This document shows positions 54,084 through 62,815 of a stretch of DNA of 64,000 nucleotides, piece by piece. A model generated the notes under the pieces. That model had not been told where the DNA came from. It was given only the letters and a program-made list of their open reading frames with translations, and made no database searches. Position 1 is the first letter of the stretch, and every line of letters starts with the position of its first letter. Source of the stretch: a virus; IMG/VR virus record IMGVR_UViG_3300032668_000004, positions 62,001 through 126,000 of that record. The stretch is one strand, 5' to 3'. The translations under genes and the position numbers were made by a program.

Positions 54084-55577
54084 ATGACAGTAGAACTTTT
54101 TAATTCATATGGTGGCTTTTCAGTAGGCGTTCCACCTGTACAGGTGATCGATGCCAACGGTAATGTAGTAACCAATGTCTTTACGCCAGGTAACGTAGCA
54201 GCTAATGTGTTCTACGCAAACACTTATCGTTACGCTAATGGTCAATCACTTACAATTAGTGCTGCTGGTAGTAATACGCAGGTTCAGTTCAACAATAACG
54301 GATCATTCGGTGCAGATCCATATTTCACATATGACAACTATTCACAATTGCTTTCCGTTCCTAAGCTTAGTGTAGCATATAACACCACGCTAGGTGACGT
54401 ATCAAATGTTAGCATCGGCGGAGGAAATAACGGTTATTTCTTACAGACTGATGGCGCCGGAAATCTGTCATGGGCAGTTGGTGGAGGCGGCGGCGGAAAC
54501 GGTAATCCAGGCGGATCAAATACTGAGATTCAGTTCAATAACTCAGGATACTTCGACGGTTCATCTGTATTTACATTTGATACTACTACAAGCACCCTAG
54601 CAGCACCTAATGCTAATATTTCTAATGTGCATACAAGCAATGCTACTATTGCGAATCTAACGGTCACTGGAAATACCACGAGTACGTATTATTTTGGTAA
54701 TGCACACTATCTTGTTGGTGTTATTTCTGATACTGCAAATACCGTAACTGACAACGCTCAGCCTAATATCACTTCCGTTGGCAATCTCACAACATTGGTT
54801 GTCACTGGAAATATAGTTTCAGGGGATCAGATCAGTGGAGCAGGAGTACAAACATCAGGAAATGTTAATGCAGGTAATGTGAATGTTACCGGAACATCAT
54901 TTGTAGGTGGAACACTTAGCGCTACTGGTCTTGTCAATCTGATAGATTCTCCTAGCGTAAATCTAGGATCAATATCAAATCTTCATATCTCCGGCGGACT
55001 TAGCGGTTATGTTATGACTACCGATGGATTAGGTAACTTGAGTTGGCAAGCTGGCGGAGGTGGCGGCGGAGGCAACGGCGAACCAGGCGGATCAAATACT
55101 GAGATTCAATATAATTTAAATGGACTGTTTGGTGCAAGTCCGTATTTCACATACGATGACTACAGCAAAACGGTAACAATTGCTGGAAACTTAGTCGCTA
55201 ACACATTGCAATTGGGCTCAGGTGTATATCAGTATTGCACTTCTGCTGTGTACTTCGCTTCGACTGCAAGCACTGTTCCTAATCAAGTTTTATACAGTAT
55301 TCCTGCAGGCAACATTTCAGGAGTAGAATTTAATATTATTGCTACAGACCAAAGTACACTAACTAGGCAGTCATCAAAAATTACATCTATCGTTTATAAT
55401 GGACAGGTGCAGTTCAACGAATATGCAGGGTTGCAGATCAATGGTGGTATAGGGTCATTTGAAATACAATATAATCCCGGAGACATCAGTAGTCCGCCGG
55501 CAGTGCAACTCAACGTTAGTCCAAATTCATCTTCGTCAATTATATACGGAATGTTGATTACAGTGTATTCGGATTAA
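54084..55577 (+). CDS. Tail fibre-like protein 1
   Basis: The 497-aa product starts MTVELFNSYGGFSVGVPPVQ, an N-terminal pattern shared with the next two genes and probably the attachment domain. The body is rich in Asn, Gly, Ser and Thr with repeated SNTEIQFNNSG / SNTQVQFNNNG units and three Gly-rich hinges (GGGGGGNGNPGG type). Beta-structured trimeric fibres commonly look like this. The C-terminal ~130 residues (from YQYCTSAVYFAS) are not repetitive and probably form the receptor-binding head. No enzymatic motif was seen. Confidence 0.7.
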   Translation: MTVELFNSYGGFSVGVPPVQVIDANGNVVTNVFTPGNVAANVFYANTYRYANGQSLTISAAGSNTQVQFNNNGSFGADPYFTYDNYSQLLSVPKLSVAYNTTLGDVSNVSIGGGNNGYFLQTDGAGNLSWAVGGGGGGNGNPGGSNTEIQFNNSGYFDGSSVFTFDTTTSTLAAPNANISNVHTSNATIANLTVTGNTTSTYYFGNAHYLVGVISDTANTVTDNAQPNITSVGNLTTLVVTGNIVSGDQISGAGVQTSGNVNAGNVNVTGTSFVGGTLSATGLVNLIDSPSVNLGSISNLHISGGLSGYVMTTDGLGNLSWQAGGGGGGGNGEPGGSNTEIQYNLNGLFGASPYFTYDDYSKTVTIAGNLVANTLQLGSGVYQYCTSAVYFASTASTVPNQVLYSIPAGNISGVEFNIIATDQSTLTRQSSKITSIVYNGQVQFNEYAGLQINGGIGSFEIQYNPGDISSPPAVQLNVSPNSSSSIIYGMLITVYSD

Positions 55578-55586
55578 CACAAAATA

Positions 55587-55634
55587 GATAAATAATATAA
55601 AATAGGAAAAACATAGGAAAAACAAAGGAAAAAC
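55587..55634 (+). promoter_or_regulatory. Late promoter and triplicated ribosome-binding unit of fibre 2
   Basis: GATAAATA (55587-55594) is followed by three tandem 11-base units: ATAGGAAAAAC at 55602 and 55613, and AAAGGAAAAAC at 55624. Each contains an AGGA Shine-Dalgarno core; the last is correctly spaced to ATG 55637. Confidence 0.75.
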
Positions 55635-55636
55635 AA

Positions 55637-58600
55637 ATGGCCATTAAATCTTTAAATTCAGTAGCAGGTTTCTCGGTAGGAGAAACACCTTCCAATATTA
55701 TATTGGCTAACGGAGACATCACCACGACGAACATAACTACTACTGGTGTAGCCAATCTCAACTCGATCGGTAACGTCAAAATTACTGGTGGGATGTCTGG
55801 GCAGGTCATCTCCACTGATGGTACTGGAAACTTATCATTCACTACAGTAGGTACTGCATCGCTGTCCAATGGTACTAGTAATATACAGGTAATTAATAAT
55901 GGTAATATCAACTTCAGTAGTGCAGGAAATGCCAACGTAGTTGTAATTACTGATACCGGAATAAATGTATCCGGTACATCTGATGTAACTGGAACGTCAA
56001 ATACTGCTAATCTAAATGTTTCTGGATTAAGCAATTTAGGCGCAGTAGGCAATTTAACTATTACCGGTGGTTCATCAGGTTACTATTTGCAAACAGACGG
56101 GTCAGGCGGCCTATCTTGGGAAGCAGTAGCAACCGGAAACGCTATTAGTAACGGTTCCTCTAACATCACTGCAGGCACAACTGACGGTAACATTACCGTT
56201 TCTATTGGCGGCACTGCTAATACTGTGACATTTACTAGTACTGGTGTTAATATTGCAGGTTATGCAGATCTAGGTTCTGGTGCACTAACTACTACAGGAA
56301 ATGCAAATCTAGGTAATATTGGTACAGGTTTTGTTGGCGCGACAGCGAACGTAACTGCACCGCAATTTATATCAAACGCTGCAACTGGTACTGCACCGTT
56401 TACAGTGGTGTCAGTAACTCGCGTTGCTAATTTAAACGTAGCAAATGCCGGATTCGCCGATGCTGCAACTAACGCAGCCGCAGTACAGACAAATGCTTCA
56501 ACTGCAACTACGGTATACCCTACATTCGTAACTGCGTCGACCAATGCAAACTATTCATTGAATACAGTTTCTGGTATCAGTGCTAACTTATCAAATAACT
56601 CGATCACGGCAACTACTTTTGTCGGATCGCTTTCAGGTACTGCAACAGCAGCAACTAATGCCGCAGCAGTGCAAACCAACACTTCTACTAGCTCAACTGT
56701 GTATCTGACTGGTACTACGTCAAGCTCAAATGGTAACAGCGCACTTAATATTGTAACTGGTATTACTGCAAACTACGCCAACAACGCAATTACATCTACA
56801 ACATTTGTTGGTAATTTAAGCGGCAACGTGATCGGAAACATTCAAGGTATTCTTGCAAATGGTACGTCAAACGTTGCAATTCCTACTGCAAGCGATAATG
56901 TGAACATCTCTGCTGCTGGTACTGCAAATGTTCTTGTTGTTACGGGTACTGGTGCAAACATCACAGGTACAGCAAACGTATCTGGAAACGCAAACGTTGG
57001 TAACTTAGGTACTGCACAGGTACTCGCAACCGCAAACGTCACTGCACCTCAGTTAATATCTAATGTTGCGACTGGTACTGCTCCATTAGTTGTATCATCC
57101 ACAACTCAGGTACCTAACTTATTTGTTGAACGAGCAAACGTTAGTATGTATTCAAACGTTACTGCGGTCACTGGTGGTACTTATTATCCGCAGTTTACTA
57201 GCGCAACTTCAGGTAATACTCAAACTGCTGCAAATTCGGCGTATACTGCTAACGTAGCAAACGGATCGTTCTCCGCAACTACGTTTGTAGGTAATCTAAC
57301 TGGCGCACTTGCAAATGGTAATTCAAATGTTAACATTCCAAGTGCTAATGGCAACGTTAATATCTCTGCTACCGGCACTGCCAACGTACTTGTTGTAACT
57401 GGCACAGGTGCAAACATCACAGGTACTGCAAACGTATCTGGAAATGCCAATGTCGGAAACATTGGTGCAACTAATGCTGTTGTATCTAACGCAAACGCAT
57501 CAGTCGGTGTCAACACACCAAACGTAACAAGTTCAACATCACTAACATTAACTGCAACAAGTGGCAATGTTAATCTTTCTGCTACTAGCGGAAATGTTGT
57601 TCTTAATAATGTTCAGATTAAGGAAGTTTCTAACCCAACTGCTGCACAGGACGCCGCTACAAAATACTACGTTGATAACGCAGTTGCAGCAGGAATTGAT
57701 ATTCACCCAGCAGTAGTTGATGCCTCAGACACTAACCTATCTGCAACATATGCCAATGGCGGTACAACTCCTACTTGGACAAGCATCACCGGCGGCAACA
57801 CACTTAATACAGGTTCTGCTCACGGCTTGTCTGTAAACGATGTCATCGTATTCAATACAGGCACAACGGGAACAGGATTGACTGCTGGTACACCATATTT
57901 CGTCCAGTCAATTGTTTCGTCAACTGCGATTACGGTATCGTTAAATTGGAGCGGTGATGCAGTAGCATTAACAAATGGTACAGGTCTAACGATTACATCA
58001 CTTGCAAATGCGGGTGTTGGCGCAACACTAACATCAACTGGTACAGGCCCACTTGTAATTGCAGGATATACTGCTGCACTCAATGACAGAATTCTTGTTG
58101 TTGGACAGTCAACTGCTTCACAAAACGGTGTGTATTATATCTCACAGGTTGGTGTTGTAAGTTCTACTCCATGGATTCTAACTCGCGCAACTGACGGCAA
58201 CACATATATTCTAGATAGCGCAGCAGGACTTGACACTGGTGCATATTTCTTAGTAACAAGCGCCAGTGATGGAGGTGCAGCATATGTTCTAAGTACTACC
58301 GGAACAATTGTGTTTGGTACTACTAATTTAACATTTGCTCTGTTCTCACAGACTCAGGTATACACCGCTGGTACTGGATTAACACTTGCATCCAACTTAC
58401 AGTTCAGCATCACTAATACTACAGTACCTTCTGGTAGTTATGGTAATGGAGACGCAGTTGCAACATTTACTGTTAACGGTCAAGGACAATTAACTGCCGC
58501 CTCTAATGTTTCAATCACCGCAAATGCTGCCAATCTGACAGGTAATACTCTTGCATCGTCTATTATTAACTCAAGCTTAACGAGCGTAGGTACTCTTGGA

Positions 58601-59884
58601 TCACTATCTGTAACCGGAAATGCGACCGCTGGTAACTTTGTAGGGCGTCTAGCAAACGGAAACTCAAACGTCAATATTGCTGCTGCAAATGGTAACGTAA
58701 CCATCGCCGCAGTAGGTACTAACATCGTAACTGTAACTGGCACTGGTGTTAATATTGCAGGCTATGCAAACTTAGGCAGCGGAGCATTTACTACTACTGG
58801 TAACGCGAACGTTGGTAACTTAGGTACCGCACAAGTACTTGCAACTGCAAACGTAACTGCTCCGCAATTAATCTCAAACATTTCAACTGGTACTGCTCCG
58901 TTCGTCGTGACCTCAACTACTCAGGTAGCAAATCTAAACGTTGCTACTGCAGGAAGTGCTACTAACGCAGCAGCAGTACAGACCAACACTTCTACTAGCT
59001 CTACTGTATATCTTGCTGGTGTAACCTCTTCTTCAAACGGTAATAGCGCACTTAACATTGTGACAGGTATTACCGCTAATTTTGCATCAAATACTATATC
59101 TGCTACTACATTTACTGGTACATTAGCAAACGGCAACTCAAACGTAAATATTCCTGCTGCTAACGGCAATGTCAATATAGCTGCTGTCGGTAATACAACA
59201 TTAGTTGTTACTGGTACTGGTGCGAATATAACAGGTACTGCAAACGTATCTGGTAACGCAAACGTAGGTAATTTAGGTACAACTACTGCAATTATCACTA
59301 CTGGTAATATTACTACTATAAACAGTGGACTATTGCAAAACGGAACAACCAACGTAACAATTGCATCCGGCGGCAATGTTTCTACGTACACAGGTGGCAA
59401 CTCTACTGCTCAGTTTGTAATTGCATCTACTGGAGTCAATGTTGCAGGTTATGCGAACGTTGCAGGAAACGTATCTGCTGGTAATATAAGCTCAGCCGGT
59501 TCTGCAAACATAAGCACCACCGCAAACGTAGGTACTAGTGTCGTCTTAGGCAACACTTCGGTTACTACTACTATAACCTGGGGCTCTGTTACTACAACCT
59601 CAGTTACAGCAAACCAAACAATTGCAAGCTTCTCAGTAACTGGTGTAACTGGTGTAGAATTCCTAGTTAAAGGAATCGATTCTGTTGGTGGCAAGTACAG
59701 CATGTCAACTGTACATGCAGTAACAGATGGTGCTAACGTTGACTGGGTGGTATACGGCGGAGCATACTTAGTAAGTACTACTGGTTCTCTATCAGTTAAT
59801 ATATCAGGTTCTACGATTCGTTTGGCTGTTACACCAGCCAGCAGCAACTCAACTGTTTGGACAACACAGTATAGATTAGTTTAA
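55637..59884 (+). CDS. Tail fibre-like protein 2 (1415 aa)
   Basis: The start MAIKSLNSVAGFSVGETPSN matches the attachment motif of fibres 1 and 3. Long repeats of the type NGNSNVNIPAANGNVNISA, GTANVSGNANVGNLGTAQVL and TATNVTAPQLISN-like blocks fill residues 60-660 and 980-1300. At about 660-980 there is a non-repetitive insert: VSNPTAAQDAATKYYVDNAV, a YFVQSIVSSTAITVS module, and a NDRILVVGQSTASQNGVYYI then PWILTRATDG block common in phage tail fibres. The last ~110 residues (from TITWGSVTTTSV) are unique and likely receptor-binding. Long frames on the opposite strand are products of the repeat composition. Confidence 0.75.
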   Translation: MAIKSLNSVAGFSVGETPSNIILANGDITTTNITTTGVANLNSIGNVKITGGMSGQVISTDGTGNLSFTTVGTASLSNGTSNIQVINNGNINFSSAGNANVVVITDTGINVSGTSDVTGTSNTANLNVSGLSNLGAVGNLTITGGSSGYYLQTDGSGGLSWEAVATGNAISNGSSNITAGTTDGNITVSIGGTANTVTFTSTGVNIAGYADLGSGALTTTGNANLGNIGTGFVGATANVTAPQFISNAATGTAPFTVVSVTRVANLNVANAGFADAATNAAAVQTNASTATTVYPTFVTASTNANYSLNTVSGISANLSNNSITATTFVGSLSGTATAATNAAAVQTNTSTSSTVYLTGTTSSSNGNSALNIVTGITANYANNAITSTTFVGNLSGNVIGNIQGILANGTSNVAIPTASDNVNISAAGTANVLVVTGTGANITGTANVSGNANVGNLGTAQVLATANVTAPQLISNVATGTAPLVVSSTTQVPNLFVERANVSMYSNVTAVTGGTYYPQFTSATSGNTQTAANSAYTANVANGSFSATTFVGNLTGALANGNSNVNIPSANGNVNISATGTANVLVVTGTGANITGTANVSGNANVGNIGATNAVVSNANASVGVNTPNVTSSTSLTLTATSGNVNLSATSGNVVLNNVQIKEVSNPTAAQDAATKYYVDNAVAAGIDIHPAVVDASDTNLSATYANGGTTPTWTSITGGNTLNTGSAHGLSVNDVIVFNTGTTGTGLTAGTPYFVQSIVSSTAITVSLNWSGDAVALTNGTGLTITSLANAGVGATLTSTGTGPLVIAGYTAALNDRILVVGQSTASQNGVYYISQVGVVSSTPWILTRATDGNTYILDSAAGLDTGAYFLVTSASDGGAAYVLSTTGTIVFGTTNLTFALFSQTQVYTAGTGLTLASNLQFSITNTTVPSGSYGNGDAVATFTVNGQGQLTAASNVSITANAANLTGNTLASSIINSSLTSVGTLGSLSVTGNATAGNFVGRLANGNSNVNIAAANGNVTIAAVGTNIVTVTGTGVNIAGYANLGSGAFTTTGNANVGNLGTAQVLATANVTAPQLISNISTGTAPFVVTSTTQVANLNVATAGSATNAAAVQTNTSTSSTVYLAGVTSSSNGNSALNIVTGITANFASNTISATTFTGTLANGNSNVNIPAANGNVNIAAVGNTTLVVTGTGANITGTANVSGNANVGNLGTTTAIITTGNITTINSGLLQNGTTNVTIASGGNVSTYTGGNSTAQFVIASTGVNVAGYANVAGNVSAGNISSAGSANISTTANVGTSVVLGNTSVTTTITWGSVTTTSVTANQTIASFSVTGVTGVEFLVKGIDSVGGKYSMSTVHAVTDGANVDWVVYGGAYLVSTTGSLSVNISGSTIRLAVTPASSNSTVWTTQYRLV

Positions 59885-59899
59885 TGATTTGTTTCTCCG

Positions 59900-59907
59900 A
59901 ATAAATA
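59900..59907 (+). promoter_or_regulatory. Late promoter of fibre 3
   Basis: AATAAATA, 15 bases before ATG 59922, in the 37-base gap after fibre 2. Confidence 0.5.
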
Positions 59908-59921
59908 CCTGAGAATAAATT

Positions 59922-61982
59922 ATGGCAAGCAAACAGTTTAACGCAATACAGGGATTCACAGTAGGAGATGCTACTATAGTTAGCGTAATAGACGCTAACG
60001 CCAATGTTACGGCTAATGCGTTAACTGCTACAGGTAATGCTAACGTTGGTAATTTGGGCTTTGGTTCGGGTGTTATAACTGGCACTGGTAACATCACTGC
60101 TGGTAATATCATAGGTATTATTGCAGCAGGTAGTAATACTATTACTACGACTGGCAATATCACCGGTGGTAACTTGATTGGGCCACATGCTAACGGCAAC
60201 TCAAACGTAAATATCCCAGCAGCTAACGGCAACGTCAACATATCTGCTGTCGGTAATGCTAATATCTTAGTAGTAACCGGTACTGGTGTAAATGTTTCAG
60301 GCACATTGAATGCTACTGGCAACGCTAACGTAGGTAATATCGGCGCAGCAACTGGCGTATTTACTACAGTAAAGGGTGAGGGTGGCAATCTCAGTAATAT
60401 TCAGGGTGCTAATGTCAGTGGAACAGTTTCAAGTGCTACAACCGCAGGTACGGTCACTACAGCAGCACAGCCAAATATCACAAGTGTTGGTACTCTTACA
60501 TCATTGAGTGTAACTGGCAACACTACAGTTGGTAACTTGATCGGTACGGTTGCTAATGGTAACTCAAACATTAGTATCCCTGCTGCAAATGGTAACATCA
60601 ACTTAACTGCTGCTGGTGTAGCAAACGTTCTTGTTGTAACAGGCACAGGTGTCAATGTCAGCGGTACACTAAACACAACTGGCAATGCTAACGTTGGTAA
60701 CTTAGGTTTCGGTTCAGGTCAGATCACGGGTTCAGGTAACATCACTGGTGGTAACTTGGTATTGACTGGTAACTTAACAGTTGGCGGCACTGTAACCTAT
60801 ATCAACTCACAGACTCTTGCTGTTGTAGATCCAATCATTAATCTACAAACAGGTTCAAATGGTGCTCCGTTAGTAAGTAATACTGGCTATGATGTCGGTC
60901 TACAACTCAATTATTACACAAGTGCTCCGGTAGCTGCGTTTATGGGTTGGAAATCAGCTAATGCTGAATTTGTTTTTGCAAGTAACGTTACTCAAACTGC
61001 TAATGTTGAAACTATTACTACACTAGGTAACGTTCGTGTTGGCAACATCATTGGTAATGGTCAGGCATTGACCGGTCTTGCAGGTGCTAATGTTACTGGA
61101 CAAGTAGCTAATGCACTAGTAGCAGGAACTGTATATACTAACGCACAGCCAAACATTACGTCTGTAGGTACACTAACGTCACTTGCTGTTACAGGCAATA
61201 TTACAGGTGGAAACTTAATAGGACCTCATGCAAATGGCAATAGCAATGTCAATATTCCTGCTGCAAATGGCAATGTTAACATAACTGCTGCCGGGAATGT
61301 GACATTTGTAGTTACTGGAACTGGTGTTAACGTATCCGGTACATTAAATGCTACAGGTAATGCTAACGTTGGTAATTTGGGCTTTGGTTCGGGTGTTATA
61401 ACTGGCACTGGTAACATCACTGCTGGTAATATCATAGGTATTATTGCAGCAGGTAGTAATACTATTACTACGACTGGCAATATCACCGGTGGTAACTTGA
61501 TTGGGCCACATGCTAACGGCAACTCAAACGTCAATATTCCTGCTGCAAATGGCAATGTTAATATCTCATCGGCGGGTAACGCCAATATCTTAATTGTCAC
61601 TGGCACTGGTGCAAATATCACAGGTACTTTAGGTGTCTCGGCCAACATAACAGCGACATCATATTATATTCATCCAGTTGCGACTGGTATCGCGGCGGCC
61701 GGCTCCGCTCAAGGAAATGCTACAGTTCTAACTAAAGAAATTAATGTGGTAAGTACAGTATCTTCCGGCGCAAATGGCGTGCAACTTCCTCTTAACCTTG
61801 CAGGTGGTATAATTTTCATTACTAACACTTCAGCGAACGCATTAAATGTTTACCCATCATCATCTGGTGCAATAAACACATTGGCAGCCAACGTAGCATT
61901 TGTTCAGTCTGCAGGTTCAACAATACAGTACATTGCACCAACTACCACTCAGTGGTATACAGTAGGCGCCACATACGCTTAA
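59922..61982 (+). CDS. Tail fibre-like protein 3 (686 aa)
   Basis: The start MASKQFNAIQGFTVGDATIV again shows the shared anchor. Residues 40-580 are made of TGNANVGNLGFGSG, GNLIGPHANGNSNVNI and VTGTGVNVSGTLNATG-type repeats, including a 183-bp exact DNA repeat. In the middle, VGGTVTYINSQTLAVVDPII then NLQTGSNGAPL resembles a fibre domain known from T4-like and other phages. The C-terminal ~110 residues (YYIHPVATGIAAAGSAQGNA onward) are non-repetitive. It is probably a receptor-binding fibre related to fibres 1 and 2. Confidence 0.75.
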   Translation: MASKQFNAIQGFTVGDATIVSVIDANANVTANALTATGNANVGNLGFGSGVITGTGNITAGNIIGIIAAGSNTITTTGNITGGNLIGPHANGNSNVNIPAANGNVNISAVGNANILVVTGTGVNVSGTLNATGNANVGNIGAATGVFTTVKGEGGNLSNIQGANVSGTVSSATTAGTVTTAAQPNITSVGTLTSLSVTGNTTVGNLIGTVANGNSNISIPAANGNINLTAAGVANVLVVTGTGVNVSGTLNTTGNANVGNLGFGSGQITGSGNITGGNLVLTGNLTVGGTVTYINSQTLAVVDPIINLQTGSNGAPLVSNTGYDVGLQLNYYTSAPVAAFMGWKSANAEFVFASNVTQTANVETITTLGNVRVGNIIGNGQALTGLAGANVTGQVANALVAGTVYTNAQPNITSVGTLTSLAVTGNITGGNLIGPHANGNSNVNIPAANGNVNITAAGNVTFVVTGTGVNVSGTLNATGNANVGNLGFGSGVITGTGNITAGNIIGIIAAGSNTITTTGNITGGNLIGPHANGNSNVNIPAANGNVNISSAGNANILIVTGTGANITGTLGVSANITATSYYIHPVATGIAAAGSAQGNATVLTKEINVVSTVSSGANGVQLPLNLAGGIIFITNTSANALNVYPSSSGAINTLAANVAFVQSAGSTIQYIAPTTTQWYTVGATYA
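60026..60208 (+). repeat. 183-bp direct repeat, left copy
   Basis: By eye this stretch is identical, base for base, to 61349-61531, 1,323 bases further on in the same gene and in the same reading frame. Recombination between the copies would delete 441 residues without breaking the frame. Confidence 0.85.
61349..61531 (+). repeat. 183-bp direct repeat, right copy
   Basis: Second copy of the stretch at 60026-60208. Flanking repeats have diverged at third codon positions, so this identity is recent or maintained by gene conversion. Confidence 0.85.
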
Positions 61983-61998
61983 TTGAAGGGAAATTAAA

Positions 61999-62181
61999 AT
62001 GGCTAAAGCAAAAGGTTCAACTTCAGGTTCAACTTCAGGTTCAAGTAAAGGTACTAAGGTCATATTTAGTACACAAAAAGGTAAAAGCTCTATCGGCAAA
62101 AATCCTAGCTCAATCAAATTCAGCACTATGAATAAGAAGAAGCGTGCAAGCTATAAAGCATATCGTGGACAAGGTAGCTAA
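61999..62181 (+). CDS. Small basic Ser/Lys-rich protein
   Basis: The 60-aa product starts MAKAKGSTSGSTSGSSKGTK and ends NKKKRASYKAYRGQGS. It is not recognised. It is very basic and mostly disordered in appearance, without membrane segment or Cys. It is encoded between fibre 3 and the endolysin, with GAAGGG 8 bases before ATG and 2 bases from its stop to the next gene. A DNA- or virion-associated role is possible but nothing in the sequence proves it. Confidence 0.6.
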   Translation: MAKAKGSTSGSTSGSSKGTKVIFSTQKGKSSIGKNPSSIKFSTMNKKKRASYKAYRGQGS

Positions 62182-62183
62182 GC

Positions 62184-62807
62184 ATGAGCGAAGTTACACT
62201 AGAGTTATTACAGAAAATTTGTCCAAATACAAAATCTACTGTTTTGGCTAAATTTTTTGACCCTCTAAATACGGTAGGTCATCATTTTGGATTGTTTGAT
62301 AATCCAAAAAGAATGGCGGCCTTTTTGGCACAAGTAGCACATGAATCTGGTGGGTTCAACTCCATCAAAGAAGGATTGAGCTACTCAGCAATTTCTCTGA
62401 ATGAAGTCTTTAAAAAGTATTTCCCTACGGTAGATTCCGCTAAACCATATGAACGTAATGCACAAAAGATTGCAAGCAAAGTATATGCCAATCGTATGGG
62501 TAATGGAAACGAAGCATCCGGTGATGGATATAAATTCTGCGGACGGGGCCTAATTCAGTTAACCGGAAGACAGAATTATACTAAGTTTGCAGCATCAATT
62601 GGTAAAACACTTGACGAAACGGTCGCATACTTAGAAACACCAGAAGGTGCAACAGCAAGTGCGGGTTGGTTTTGGGACGTTAACAAGCTAAGTATATATG
62701 CAGACACAGAAGATTTTGTGGGCTTAACTAGACGAATAAATGGTGGAACCATCGGATTAGAAGATAGAAAACATAACTATGAACTTGCTATTGCTGCATT
62801 GAGCTAA
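62184..62807 (+). CDS. Endolysin, glycoside hydrolase family 19
   Basis: The 207-aa protein is a single GH19 (chitinase-like) domain: AAFLAQVAHESGGFNSIKEG holds the two expected acidic residues Glu54 and Glu63, followed by KVYANRMGNGNEASGDGYKF, CGRGLIQLTGRQNYTKFAAS, SAGWFWDVNKL and LTRRINGGTIGLEDRKHNYE. Phage GH19 enzymes cut the glycan of peptidoglycan. There is no signal peptide or cell-wall-binding domain, so export would need a holin, which was not found in the window. Encoding directly after fibre genes suggests it could alternatively be a virion-associated enzyme, but the architecture is that of a lysis endolysin. Confidence 0.9.
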   Translation: MSEVTLELLQKICPNTKSTVLAKFFDPLNTVGHHFGLFDNPKRMAAFLAQVAHESGGFNSIKEGLSYSAISLNEVFKKYFPTVDSAKPYERNAQKIASKVYANRMGNGNEASGDGYKFCGRGLIQLTGRQNYTKFAASIGKTLDETVAYLETPEGATASAGWFWDVNKLSIYADTEDFVGLTRRINGGTIGLEDRKHNYELAIAALS

Positions 62808-62815
62808 GGATTAAA

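Noticed and set aside
56260-61648. Long minus-strand frames opposite fibres 2 and 3
   Set aside because: They result from the repetitive Asn/Gly/Thr codons of the fibres and repeat the same Val/Pro/Leu pattern.
54084-61982. CRISPR array in the repeat-rich fibre region
   Set aside because: Repeats are coding, vary in length and spacing, and lie in the frame of fibre proteins.
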